Assembly (NCBI GenBank): GCA_015680685.1
Contig: MNCI01008581.1
Coordinates: 509,728-573,727, forward strand
Source: Gnetum montanum
Lineage: Eukaryota; Streptophyta; Gnetopsida; Gnetales; Gnetaceae
Direction: 5' to 3'
DNA: 64,000 nucleotides
Shown: piece by piece, positions 22,900 to 34,113 of the stretch
Layout: every line of letters starts with the position of its first letter
Position numbering within the stretch: position 1 is the stretch's first letter
The notes under the pieces: model-generated
What the model was told of the DNA's origin: nothing
Database searches by the model: none
What the model saw: the letters and a program-made list of their open reading frames with translations, nothing else
Program-made: the position numbers and the translations under genes

Positions 22900-24540
22900 A
22901 GTCTTAACCTTGAAAATATCAATTGGGGGAAGTTGGAAATCCCTGAGAAATTTAAGCAAGAGCCCCTCAAGCTAAAACCATTGCCCACTTGTATGAAATA
23001 CACATTCATTAAAAACAAAAAACTAGTAATTATCAACACTAAGCTTTCTCCTCAACAGAAAGAAGAATTGCTAAAGGTAATCAATAGATGGTCAAAACCC
23101 TTTGCTTGGTCATATCCCAAATTAACTGGAATAGATCCTAGGATATGCCAACATAGGATTTATAGTTACCCATCCATGAAGCCTCGAAGATAACCACAGA
23201 GGCATTTGAATCGAAAGCTAAAACAAGTAGTCAAGGAAGAAATCGAACAACTTCTCAAGGCTGGGTTCACATACCCCATTGTGAATAGTGAATGGGTTAG
23301 CCCCTTAGTTATTATGCCTAAAAAGGAAGGAAAATGGAGGATGTGCATAGATTTCAGGCTACTGAATATGGAAACATTCAAAGATCACTTTCCATTACTA
23401 TTTGTTGACCAAGTCTTAGACACCATCACAGGGCATCACTAATATAGTTTTCTGGATGGATATAGCAAATATAATCAAATATAAATAGCCCTAGAAGACT
23501 AAGCCAAGACTACCTTCACTAGTCCTTGGGGAACACATGCATACAAACAGACACCATTTATCTTGTGCAATGCCCCTGCAACATTTTAATGACTAGTACT
23601 AAGCATATTCCAACAATAGATAGGAAATGGTGTAGAAGTCTTTATGGATGATTTCTCCACCTATGGAGAAAAATTTGATAAAGCCTTGGACTGATTAGAT
23701 CAAGTGTTAAAAAGATGTGTAGAAACCAATTTGAGGCTTAGCAGGCAGAAAAGCCATTTGATGGTCGAAGAGGGCATAGTACTAGGCCACAACATCTCAC
23801 ACATAGGGATAGAGGTAGACCTCAAGAAAATCAAAGTTATCCAAGGAATTACCCATCAACTAGAAACTGTCAAAGATGTTCGGTCATTCCTTGGACATAC
23901 TAGCTACTATAGGAGATTTATTGAGAACTTTTCAAAGGTTGCTAGACCATGGGTGGAATTAATGAAAAAGGATGTACTTTTTGAGGGGACTAGGGAATGC
24001 GAATTAGTTTTTCAAACTCAAAAACAGAAGCTAGTAGAAACACCCATACTACAAGCTCTTGACTGGTCCAAAAAATTCCATATCATGACTGATGGGTCCA
24101 ACTATGCCTTAGGAGTCGTACTTACATAGTTAGATGACCAGACGCATCCTTATTACATCCACTATGCAAGTAGAAGTATCACTGGTGCACAACTTAACTA
24201 CACTACCACAAAGAAAGAATTAATGGCTGTAGTGTTTGCACTAGAAATGTTTCAACACTATGTATTGGGATATAAAGTATATATACATACAGATCATAGT
24301 GCAATAAGTTTTCTTATGAATAAGCCAATGGTAAGCCCTTGTATCATATAATGACTTATAATCTTACAAGAGTTTGATCTTACGATGATCGATTGTAAAG
24401 GCATCGAGAACATAGTTGTTGATCATTTATCTCGGTTGCAATGGGACAACAAAGAGGATGAGTATCGAATTTCTGATTATTTTTTTGATGAATACCTCTT
24501 TGTTGGTGTAGTGAATAATCAATCACCCATGGAGACAAAC
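22900..24540 (+). pseudogene. Ath-2 reverse transcriptase and RNase H pseudogene
   Basis: One continuous frame series broken mostly by stops. RT motifs in order: LLKAGFTYPI and PLVIMPKKEGKWRMCIDFRL (23250-23360), then the catalytic FMDD (23641-23652), then GHNISHIGIEVD and RSFLGHTSYYRRFI (23800-23920). RNase H follows with MTDGSNYALG (Asp codon 24091-24093), KKELMAVVFALE, and YIHTDHSA. It ends with HLSRL, the usual RNase H/integrase boundary. There is a single RNase H domain, unlike Tat-2, which supports the Athila-like assignment. Confidence 0.85.
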
Positions 24541-24559
24541 TAGTACAATTGCATTCTTA

Positions 24560-25728
24560 CTTATCTCCTCACCCAATAAATACCACAAGAGTTAAACCTT
24601 AAGAAGAAATAATAGTTTCTTCACCGAGCCAAGTACTTTATGGAAATCAATGTTCAACTTTACAAAGTGTGTCCCAATGGCTTGGTTTGATGGTGTGTTC
24701 CTGATATAGATCAACTACAAGTTTTCCAAGATGCTCATGAGGCTCCTTGTGGGGGTCATTACACTAAGAGACGAATGGCCATCAAGATCCTACTTACAAG
24801 ATATTATTGGCCTACATTATTTTGGGACGCCCATCGTTTCATCCAATATTGTGAGCATTGGCAACGTGATGGGTGAATGACTATTAGAATGGAGGATCTG
24901 CAACAATGGATTTAACCGTTAAAACCCTTCAACATTTGGGGAATTGATTTTATGGGGCCGATTATACCAATGTCCAATGGAAAAGCTTATATTATTGTTA
25001 CCATTGATTACCTAACAAAATGGGATGAAGCAACTACTGTTAAAGATTGTACATCATCTACAGCCGTATGATTTGTTCAACAAAAAATCATAAATAGGTT
25101 TGATGTGCTACGTGCACTTATTTTAGATAATGGTACACACTTCATAGGTGCAACTTTTTAGAAATTAATGCAATGCTTAGGTGTTCAGCATAAATTGACT
25201 ACAGCATACCACTCCCAAGAAAACAGTCAAGTAAAAGTCACCAACAGGGAGATTACAAAGATATTGACAAGAACCATTAGCAAGTTTAGGTGAGACTAGA
25301 GCGCTAAACTAAACGATGCTCTTTGGGCATATCACTCCACATGGAAACTCCCTACAGGCTACTCTCCCTATGAGTTAGTGTATGGTAAATTATCAATGCT
25401 TCCCATTCAAACTGAGCTCTATATACTATCCATAGCATGTAACCTCAACCTTGACCTTGATCTAGCACAGAAACAATAGTTAGTAATCCTTAACTTGCTA
25501 GATGAAAACTGACTAGTTGCCCTATCATCCAAAAAATTGCACAAGGCATTCAATAAGAAACATCATGACCTAAGAATTAGGAAAGTTAAATATCAACTAG
25601 GAGATAAGGTTCTCTACGGGAATCCCACACATGTGCCACAACGTACTAATTTTCAAACACTATGGGAAGGACCTTATATTATTTATGCAACTTTTCCTTC
25701 CAAGGCCATGACAATATACAAACTTTAG
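24560..25728 (+). pseudogene. Ath-2 integrase pseudogene
   Basis: The zinc-binding N-domain is present (HEAPCGGH near 24735; YCEHWQR near 24850), but the second Cys of the CxxC pair is Trp (24859-24861). The core keeps IWGIDFMGP and LILDNGTHF (first two catalytic Asp). The third acidic residue is lost: QVKVTNREI stands where the family has QAEVSNREI, giving Glu to Lys (codon AAA 25234-25236). The C-terminal part has WEGPYII (about 25660). Several stops add to the damage. Confidence 0.85.
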
Positions 25729-26598
25729 AGCCCAAATCAGAAACTTTTGGCCAACGTGAAACAAACAAAACCTTTCCATGAGCTTAGGACATCCAATGCA
25801 CATGCTACCTCTGTTAGTGGACAACCTTACTCACTATTTCGGATCTCCTCCTTCCAACTTAGTTGTGGGGGAGATGGCCACCTATGCTAACCATTCTAGG
25901 CCCTCAATTTGTTTTTGAATTTTTGTTTTACACATTTTTGTTTAACAAATTTTTCCAACTTTTCTTATTTTTGTTTTACACCATTGTTCATATTTTTACT
26001 ATTTGTTTGATTGCCTGATTTACTTTTATTCATCATCCAATAAGTGCTCATGATGGTGGATTGAATTATATCATATTAATTGCTAATGTTTGATTTTTAC
26101 CTTTACATTATGATGCTAATATTAAGGTATGGTTCTTTTGGTAAAACAAGTAATGAGTCCATGTTGTCCACTCATCCATACAACTCTATGGTCTCATTTG
26201 ACTTGGAATTGTACAGTCCCTTTTTTCTAAGTAAACTTTAAATGAATTAGTGGCTGGGTACTTTTCAAACCAAGGAAAGCCTCAAAGGATGAAAATGGTA
26301 TGAATTCAAGGGGATTCGATGCATTTGTGTTGGCCATTCTCTTGGGGTGCCTGGATGATTTTTCTTGGGTTTTTTGCCATTCTGACATTGTTCAAAAATT
26401 GGGAAGCTGAGTGAATAAAAATAAGTCTTTGCATGATGTGGTTCGCATGCAAAAGAAAAAAAAAAGAAAAAAAAGTGTGAATTCAAAGCATACCCCTTAG
26501 ACATAATAAAGCAATATGAGCTACAAGCACTGGTTATGGCATTGGAAAGACATGTTACCCCTTCCTGAAGGTTCCCTCTAACTAAGGCCCTTTCTTGC
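25729..26598 (+). other. Ath-2 post-pol region with internal G-rich tract
   Basis: Noncoding, AT-rich after about 25900. AGTTGTGGGGGAGATGG at about 25859 resembles the tract immediately before the 3' LTR (AGTCGTGGGGGTA, 44959-44970), so it may be a second, internal polypurine-like site. The block at 26536-26600 is shared with Ath-1 and Ath-3. No post-pol ORF of the Ath-1/Ath-3 type remains in Ath-2. Confidence 0.55.
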
Positions 26599-26742
26599 TT
26601 TCTTGTTCCTCATGTTTTTCCATCTTATAGCTACTAGAGGTTCGCTCTTAGTCATGGGGGCCCTGGCTCAAATTTTTCAATTTTCTCCATTTTACTATTC
26701 ACCTAACCCCTACTCCTTGGGTAGTCACCTGTGATAAATCTC
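26599..26742 (-). repeat. Extra leader fragment beyond the Tat-2 3' LTR
   Basis: 144 bp homologous to 42644-42787, which is the region just inside the 5' LTR of the same element (it includes the putative gag ATG). In the left copy it lies outside the LTR. Both copies end at the same LTR edge (TGTAG at 26743 and 42788). Confidence 0.75.
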
Positions 26743-28387
26743 TGTAGCGACCAAAAACGTTGACGGCTGGAAAACACCGAGGGGTCAGCAAGCATGATAG
26801 TTTCGACCCCGTACCCACGGGAGGGCCATGCTGGGTGTGTGCAGATATGGGGCACCCTAAACGGTCTGGTCGATTAGATAGGGACTTAATCGGAATATAT
26901 ATAGCCTTTTACAACATATGGTTTTGAAAATAGGGACGAAAACATGAAGTAATTCTTGAAAGTAAATAAAGCAGAACAAATAGTGCAAAATGTAGTAAAG
27001 AAAAAAAAGTAAAATGCAGTTAGAAAAATGCACTGCTCCGAAGCTACAAGCTTGCTCTGTCAAGGTGGATACAGTCGGTTGCACAGCATGGTGGAGTGCA
27101 GAGATCTCGAGAGCAACCAATACGTGTAGAGAAAAATAGGTTGTGTGCTTGGGTGCAGCCTTGGGCGCCAACAATGTGGGAATTCTACCAAGGTGGTAGA
27201 AAGGGAGATTGAACAAAATGCTAGCTGAAAGAGCTAACTATTTCTAGTGTTGAACAAAAAGCTTACAATGCTTGATGTTACAATGTGCATGAAAGAGAAC
27301 TTGAATGCCAGAGTGAATGACAAGGAGAGGAAAAGTCAAGGAATCAGGGAGAATTCTTCACTTTTGAATGCTGCTTCTTGGAAAAAATTCTGAACCCTTT
27401 GAATGCTACTTGTCAAGGTATTTATAGGATTAAGGACCTATGAAAGGGACCACGTGTCTTGTGCCCATGTTGACTTGTCTATGCTACACGTGCCATATAT
27501 GAACATTGGACTTGCATGACTATTATAATGTGAGCCTCCCATGCCACAACTGTGCGCCTACCACGTCGTAATTGCACCGTCAGCATCTGGAAATGTGTGT
27601 CAATGGTCAAATTAGGTGAAGTGCATTGATGTTGCACAACAACTGCATGCCTTGTTGTGCTTTGTAGCGTAGCATACTTAGTGTAGCATAGCACCTTGTC
27701 ACGCATTCCACTACATGTGTGTTGCATCCTTGCTATGCTATGCTATGCTATGTAGCATAGCAACTGGCCTTAGTCATGAAAGCTTTCCTGATTTGCAAAC
27801 TTTGCTTCCTGCGATGCAAGACTTGCAAACTTTGCTGATTCTGACTTTTGAGCTACCTTCTGTCTCTTCCGCAGGATTGTTATGCCTCGCTGCGTCATGT
27901 AGCTTAGCATAGCATAGCAGTAGACATGGTCCGTCACTTCCTGATGAAAAGGGACATTGTTGAAGGACTTAAAATTGGGTGTGGGAACTAACTGTGAAGT
28001 TGTTTCCATGCTATGCTATGTCATGTGGCGTAGTGTAGCATAGCACTTTATTCTGCAATCATCTTTTGAAGCTTGCTATGCTACATAGTGAGGCGTAGCA
28101 TAGCATAGCAGAATTCGTGACTTAGAAAATTTGCCGAACTATTTTGTGCATCTGGAATGCTGCTGCCAACTCTGCGCATCGTTTCTAAGTAGGTTGTCGG
28201 TTGGGTAGGCTACTTAGGTGGACAGGAAGGATGACCCGTAGAGCCTTTCTACACCTAAAGTAGAAAATTTTCTGAACTGGCTGGCCTATATTCAGAGCAT
28301 TCTCCTCCCAAAGAACTACCATAGTGCTTGCGTGAATTACAAGGCCTAGTGAAGCAAGAATGACTTCAATTTTTTTGGGGTGGTTCA
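26743..28387 (-). repeat. 3' LTR of Tat-2
   Basis: 1645 bp; on the minus strand TGAACCACCCC...GGTCGCTACA. Reverse TATA box at 27419-27426. U3 contains runs of GCTATGCTA and its complement (27720-27770, 27900-27925, 28010-28110), several of which form hairpins. Confidence 0.85.
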
Positions 28388-28402
28388 TTGGCCCCTCTTT
28401 GT
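28388..28402 (-). other. Polypurine tract of Tat-2
   Basis: Minus strand ACAAAGAGGGGCCAA directly before the LTR start; identical in core to Tat-1 at 14173. Confidence 0.8.
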
Positions 28403-29389
28403 CGATGTCTAGAGGACAGGCTCGATAGACGTTGATAAAGAATACGAAACACCGCAGCAGGAAAAATGTTGATGTTGTCACTTGGTGAGTGTCGAGCCGT
28501 TGCTTAGCTGCACTTGAGAGTGTCACATTGGTTTTGTAGAGGTTAAGGCAGAGAGCAAAGATGATGTTTAGCAGAGTCCCCCGTCAGAATGCATGTGAGG
28601 GACTCGTTCGCATTTTCATCTTTAGTTGGCACTATTCTTCAACCTCTCGTAGGACAGGTGTTTCCTTTGTAGGATGAGTTGCGTTACATCCGTGAAGGGT
28701 TTTGATGTGCCTACAAATGCTTTCCATATGGTGAGTTGTGTTACACACGTCTTGGAATTTGCATTTTGAAGTAGCTGGGCTAGTTAAGGCACTCGCTTCA
28801 TGACGCTATAGCATTTGCTGTTGCCATGAGCTGTGCCCAAAGGGGCAAAGTTCTTGCTAGCTACTAGCATTGTTGAAGTTGTTGGGCATCATTGCTGGTG
28901 TGCGATGTCCAAAGCAGGAAGGCCAGTAGTGGCCTTGGTGGCACCGGCATGGAGGAGCTGGTCTCGAAGGCACCAGGGGTTGTTGTGAGTGCGGATGCAC
29001 TAGAATCCTTGCTAAGGGCATGCATTCTTAGTTCAGCTATGGGATCAGCTACCACATAGCTAAATGTCGTGTGAGCCGAGGCGTTGACAGGGGGCTGGAG
29101 AGTAACAATATTGTGATTGGGCCACAATACTGCTGAAACTCTAGCTGTGGGAACTAGCCAAGGAACTACCATCAGGGCGATGGGCCATGGTGACGATAGG
29201 TCCAGAGGACTAGTGTAATGCCATACGACATCTCTGTAGGGTCAGAATGATGCCAAGGGTGGTGGCGTCACGTGTATCCCATACCGCGTTCTCATTGCAT
29301 CATGAATTACATTCTGGAGCTGTGACGGCCCACCCACACGTCAGCATTGTGCATGCTCGTTTGATGCGTACTTGACGTAGATGCATGCT
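28403..29389 (-). other. 3' untranslated region of Tat-2
   Basis: No protein similarity recognised on either strand. Patchy alignment with Tat-1 14191-15289. Richer in GC and CpG than Tat-1, consistent with a younger insertion. Confidence 0.5.
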
Positions 29390-29775
29390 AGGGATGTGAC
29401 GTAAACCCAGTTTAAAGTCTTGATCGACCGTGTGCTGGTTTAAGGTCCTAGTGGACCATTGTGCTGGTTTAAGGTCCTAAGAGATCGTACATGCTAGTTT
29501 ATCATTGTAGTGGATGAGCCGTGCTAATTTTACGTCATGGAATACTAGCAGTGCCAGTTTTACGTCGTAGCGGATGGTTGCCACTAGTTTAACATCATAG
29601 CGGATGTTGTTCGATGTTGCTAGTTTATCATCATTGCAGACTCTGCTTAGTGCGATTGCTAGTTTATCGCCGTAGCGGACGGTGCTTGGTGTGATTGCCA
29701 GTTTATCATCATAGCGGACGGTGCTTGGTGCGATTGCCAATTTATCATCGTAGCGGACGGTGCTTGCTGTTGTCA
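29390..29775 (-). repeat. Type-1 minisatellite after integrase, Tat-2
   Basis: About nine imperfect units of 35-45 bases around GCTAGTTTATCATCGTAGCG and the trailing GACGGTGCTTGGTG. The last three or four units (29620-29765) are the most alike. The 99-codon minus-strand frame here only reflects the repeat (RYDDKLAI again and again). Confidence 0.85.
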
Positions 29776-30780
29776 TTATGCTTCAGATGTAGTACAACTT
29801 GAGATACGAGTGATTCACCGAATTGGCGAACTCGTTGCTGTCCATGTCCTCCAACTTGAAGGCTCAATTTCCAAAGGCTTTAGTGACCAGGTAAGGACCT
29901 TTTCAGTTGGTTGCGAATTTTCTCATGTGCTCATGGATGGCCTTGAGGATGAGGTCTCCCTTCTACACTAGCCATCAATGTGGGTTTGCATGGTGCTTCT
30001 ACTACTGCTTGCTTTGGTAGTGCTTGATGCATCTTAGCGTCTGCGCACGCTCCTCCTCCATTGAGTCGAGGTCGATGGTTTACGACTCGTTGTTCTGGGC
30101 TTCACTCACGACATCCGTGAGGAACATCCAGAGTGATGGTACTTGCAACGCAAGAGGAAATACAACTTCAGATCCATAAACAAGATTGTAAGGGGTCTTA
30201 CTTATTGCAGTTCTGCACGTCGTTTAGTAGGCCCACAAGGTGTAGAGGATTTACTCATGCCACCGCCTCTTGCTTTTGTTAAGCATCCATTTTAGTGAGT
30301 TGATGATGGACTTATTTGTAGCCTCCACCTGCATGTTTACCTGCGGATAATAAGGGGAAGAAAATGATTGTTTAACTCCTAGATTGCTACAGAAGGTTTA
30401 AGTTTCTGCACTGCTAAATTGTGGCCCATTATCGGTCACAATAGTCATTGGAAGCCCAAACCTTATTATGATGTTATTGAGGATGAAATGAAAGATTTTT
30501 TGAGATGTCATTTTCCTCAGGGAAATAACTTCCACTCACTTGGTAAAATACTTAGTGGTGGTGATAATGAAGCTATGCCCTGTGGAGGACTTAGGTGTGA
30601 TAGGCCCTATGAGGTCTAATCCCCATCGTTGGAAGGGCCACGTGATTTGCATTGGGTGTAGGTCTATAGGCAAGACGTGTATGAGATTTGCATATCTCTG
30701 GCACATGTCGCATGTCTTGACTTTCAATAGGCAGTCACGCTCCATGTGGGGCTAGTAGTACCCTAGACATCTGATTTTTG
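29776..30780 (-). pseudogene. Tat-2 integrase pseudogene
   Basis: Minus strand. The zinc finger shows CDMCQR (about 30715-30698) and is followed by WPFQRWGLDLIGPI with the first catalytic Asp (codon near 30613). VTDNGPQFSS (about 30440) has the second Asp, and QVEATNKSI (about 30325) keeps the Glu that Ath-2 has lost. The C-terminal part reads KGPYLVTKAFGN (about 29900). Several stops and at least one frame change. The motif style (TDNGPQF, YPQ, EATNKSI) is that of Tat-type integrases. Expected role: insertion of element DNA. Confidence 0.85.
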
Positions 30781-31139
30781 CGGCCATAGCCCTGGGTGCT
30801 ATGTGTCCACTACAAAACCCCTCATGAACTTCATTAACTACCTTTTGCACCTACTCACCACCCACGCATGCCAGCAATATCCCGTTGTAGGAACGTTGGC
30901 ACAGGATGTCATTTCCCATGAGCATGTATTGCAGGGTACACTTACGGATTGCATCTCTCTGGGTAGATGTCAATCCAACTAGGGGTTTGCTATGCTGTAG
31001 TTAAGTTTTAATGTTGGCATACTACTCCTGGGTATCTGCAGCACTGATAGATGCCACGTGTTCCACCTGAGTGATAGGCTTTGTGCATTCTATAATCGAG
31101 GTTTTCAGGTTTACCAAGGAATGTGATGGAATGTTTAAC

Positions 31140-31480
31140 GTAAGGGTAGCTAAGGCATCTGCCACAGTGTTCTCATTGCATGGCACGTGTTGCACATCTG
31201 TGGTTGCAAATTGCTTAAGCAGGATCTTTGCTAGATTGTAGTAGGGTTGCAGGTGCCTAGCTTTGTAGGCGTAGGCCTCGGTGATTTGATTCACAACTAG
31301 TTGTGAATCTCCCCAGATTGCCAGGTGTTGTATGCATAGCACTTGGGAAGTTAAGAGGCCCCTGAGTAGCCCTTCATATTCTACCACGTTGTTGATGCAA
31401 GGGAATGTGATTATAGCAGCGACGCTACCTCCTCACGTGGTTGAGGCACTGTTGAAATGTAAGGTGGCTTCGAAATGCGA
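31140..31480 (-). pseudogene. Second (archaeal-type) RNase H of Tat-2
   Basis: Between RT-RNase H and integrase, the minus frame reads VEYEGLLRGL, then GDSQLVVNQI, then HVPCNENTVADALA, the pattern of the archaeal-type RNase H found in Tat elements (E, D and D at the usual places). The first catalytic position reads FNSAS where the family has FDGAS, so Asp is Asn (codon at 31451-31453). Two stops follow it. Having this domain in addition to the one at 31600-31850 is the key diagnostic of the Tat lineage. Confidence 0.8.
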
Positions 31481-31597
31481 CAGGATGATGTTGACATTGC
31501 TAACGTATTCATCCAGGAATTTGGGGTCTATGGTTGCCTGGTCATCGACTGGTGAGGCTGTAAGTTAGGTTGCTATGGCTTGACCCTTTGTCGATGA

Positions 31598-33182
31598 TTA
31601 ACTTACATAGCATAAATCAAACTCTGCGATTATTTCCTTCCATCGAGCTATCCTGCTACTTTCATATAAGTTGTTAGTGATAGCTCGGAGTATATTGCTT
31701 TTGCAAATGATGTTGGTTGTATTGCGGAATATGTAATGCCACCACTTTTTTAGTGCGAACACTAAGGCCAGGAAATTCCTCTCCACTTTGTTGTATTTTT
31801 CCTCATGCACTATTAGTGCATGACTCAGATAATACACTAGTATCTCAGAGCCGTCATCTCGTTTCTGACATAGCAGTGTCACGATAGATGTGTCAGAGCT
31901 GGCGAGGTGTGAGAGTTCCTTCTTCAGGTCTTCAAAGGCTTGTTGACACTGGGTTGTCCATTCAAAGTTAACCCCCTTCTTTAGAAGATGTTGCATGGGG
32001 TGTAACTTGTTGGTCAACCTTACAATAAAGCTTCGAATGAATTGCACTCTACCTTGCAAACCATGTAACTCATTAAGGTTTTTGGAAGCTGTTAGGTTGA
32101 TGATGGCCCTGACTTTGTTAGGGTCCACTTGTATTTCAGCTTCTGATACTACGAATCCTAACATGCTTCTAGTTTTCACCCTGAAGACGCAGTTTTTAGG
32201 ATTGAGGCATAAGTCGTGCATTTGGTAGAATTTGAGGACTACCCCTAGATCGTGTGGGTGATCAACTACCTCCTTGAACTTGACTGCTATATCATCCATG
32301 TAGTCGTTTAATGCTTCTAGGATGTATTCACTGAAAATGTGAGTCATGACTCGCTGGTAGGTTGCTCCAGCATTCTTAAGCCCAAAAGGCATCATGGTAT
32401 AGCAGAAGGTCCCCCATGGAGTCATGAAGGTTGTTGATCACTGATGCTCTGGGTTGATGCAGATTTGGTTGTATCCAGAGAAACCATCCATGAAGGATAG
32501 CAGAGCATGACCAACCGTGGTATCAATAAACTAATCAATGCTTGGGAGTGGGAAGTTGTCCTTGATTGTCACCTTGTTCAAGTCCCGGAAGTCTACAGAT
32601 TCATATTCCTCTCGTTTTCTTTGAAACTATGATGATGTTGGACAACCACTCTGAATAGTCAACCGTAAGGATGAAACCTGCTTGGTATAGCTTGGTGATT
32701 TCATCCCTCATGGCTAGTGCGATTTTTGGCTTAACTTTGCGAGCCTTTTGCTTGACTGCCTTCATGTGTGGGTCTAGGACGATGTTGTGCTGAATCAGCC
32801 ACAAATCTAGACCCAGCATGTCACTGTACAACCATGCGAAGACATTGATGTTGTCTTGCAGAATCTTGGCTACATTTTTATGCATTTACATGTCTAGGAG
32901 GGAGCTGAGTTTCAATGTCTTCACCTCCCCCTTTGACATGGTCACAGGCGTCTCAACGAGAGGGTCCTTGGTTACATCCCTAGCTTCTAAGTCTAGGGCT
33001 TGGACCAGATGCTTGGGCCAATCCGGGGATGCTTCTAAGGTTTCTATAGTGCTAGTTGAGGTCGACCCCCAGTCGATCATTTTGGGGTTCAACTGTTTTA
33101 CGAGCTTGCCCTGTGGCCCTGCTAACGTTAAAGGTGTGGAAAGGTCATGATGGGTTTCCATCTCTTGCTCAACCTGCAACAT
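31598..33182 (-). pseudogene. Tat-2 reverse transcriptase and first RNase H
   Basis: Minus strand. The upstream part (33182-32886) is acidic linker. RT begins with NVFAWLYSDMLGLD and ITKLYQAGFI (about 32845-32670). After a break it is open for 275 codons from 32425 with MTPWGTFCYTMMPFGLKNA, catalytic YMDD (32291-32302) and LHGLQGRVQFIRSFI. The first RNase H follows (ASSDTSIVTLL, EEKYNKVERNFLAL), with the last acidic position apparently lost (CKSNIL). One of the best preserved coding blocks in the window. Confidence 0.9.
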
Positions 33183-33289
33183 AAAATGAAAGCCTGGTTA
33201 AGAGATATCTGTTGGTAGAGATTGTATGTAATGAAAGTTTGAAAAGTAGTGATGAGATGAATCTCGCGAAGTGTGATGATGTAAAGATT

Positions 33290-33790
33290 GCAAGTTTTCC
33301 AGTTTAGGGTCATGGCGGACCACCAAGGCTCAAGAGCATAGAACTGCTAAAGGTGTAAAACTACTGACGTAAAGTGTGAAGCTATGTGACTGTCGATATG
33401 AAAATTCCAAACTACTAGTTTAATGTCATTTTGGACTGCCAAATTGTGACATGCAAAATAATAGTATGCGAAATGGGAAACTTCGAGTATGAGAAGTACC
33501 AAATTGTTAATGTGCAAATACGAATTGTAGACATGAAAACACGAAACCGCTAGAAATTGCAACGTTGCCAATATGGAAGAAGATACGAAAAATGCCCATG
33601 TAAGCATGTGGTGTTGTTAGTTTAATGTCATTGCAGACCATAAATGTAACAGGTCGAAACTACTAGTTTAGGGTCTTTTCGGACCGTTAGAGGTGCAACT
33701 ATGCTAGGACTGCTAGGTTGAGGTCTTTTCAGCCCGTCGTATTGTGATTGCTAGTTTAAGGTCTTTTCAGACCCTTAATAAAAAACAAAT
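33290..33790 (-). repeat. Type-1 minisatellite between RT and antisense gene
   Basis: Scattered copies of GCTAGTTTAAGGTCTTTTC and GCTAGTTTAATGTCATT with spacers of 50-90 bases, denser from 33620 to 33780. No coding match. It separates the RT module from the antisense gene. Confidence 0.7.
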
Positions 33791-34113
33791 ATATTTTTTT
33801 TTGTTTTCAGGAAGGCAAGTAGCTGGCTTGAAGCATGTCAAGGCTTTAATGCTAATAATGCTAGGATGTCGTGGTGAGCATGCTATGCTGTACAGTGCAC
33901 TTTGCATTAATCGGAGAGAGAGAGGAGCAAGTTTTCCCATCTTGTCACTACGGCCATAAATAGGGGTTAAACCATGGCACTTTTGCTATTTTTACTGTAA
34001 GAACACAGAGCCCACATCGGAGCACAAGGAAACTTTAGAGTGTGAAGTAATTGTGTTAATTGACTAGTAAAGTGAGTTTTTATAGCAAAAGGTGTAAATC
34101 TGCAAGCAAGATA

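Noticed and set aside
29390-29775. Possible CRISPR array
   Set aside because: Units are imperfect, adjoining and without unique spacers of constant length; the setting is a plant retroelement.
29477-29776. 99-codon minus-strand ORF with repeated RYDDKLAI
   Set aside because: It is a translation of the minisatellite array; other arrays of the same family do not keep a frame.
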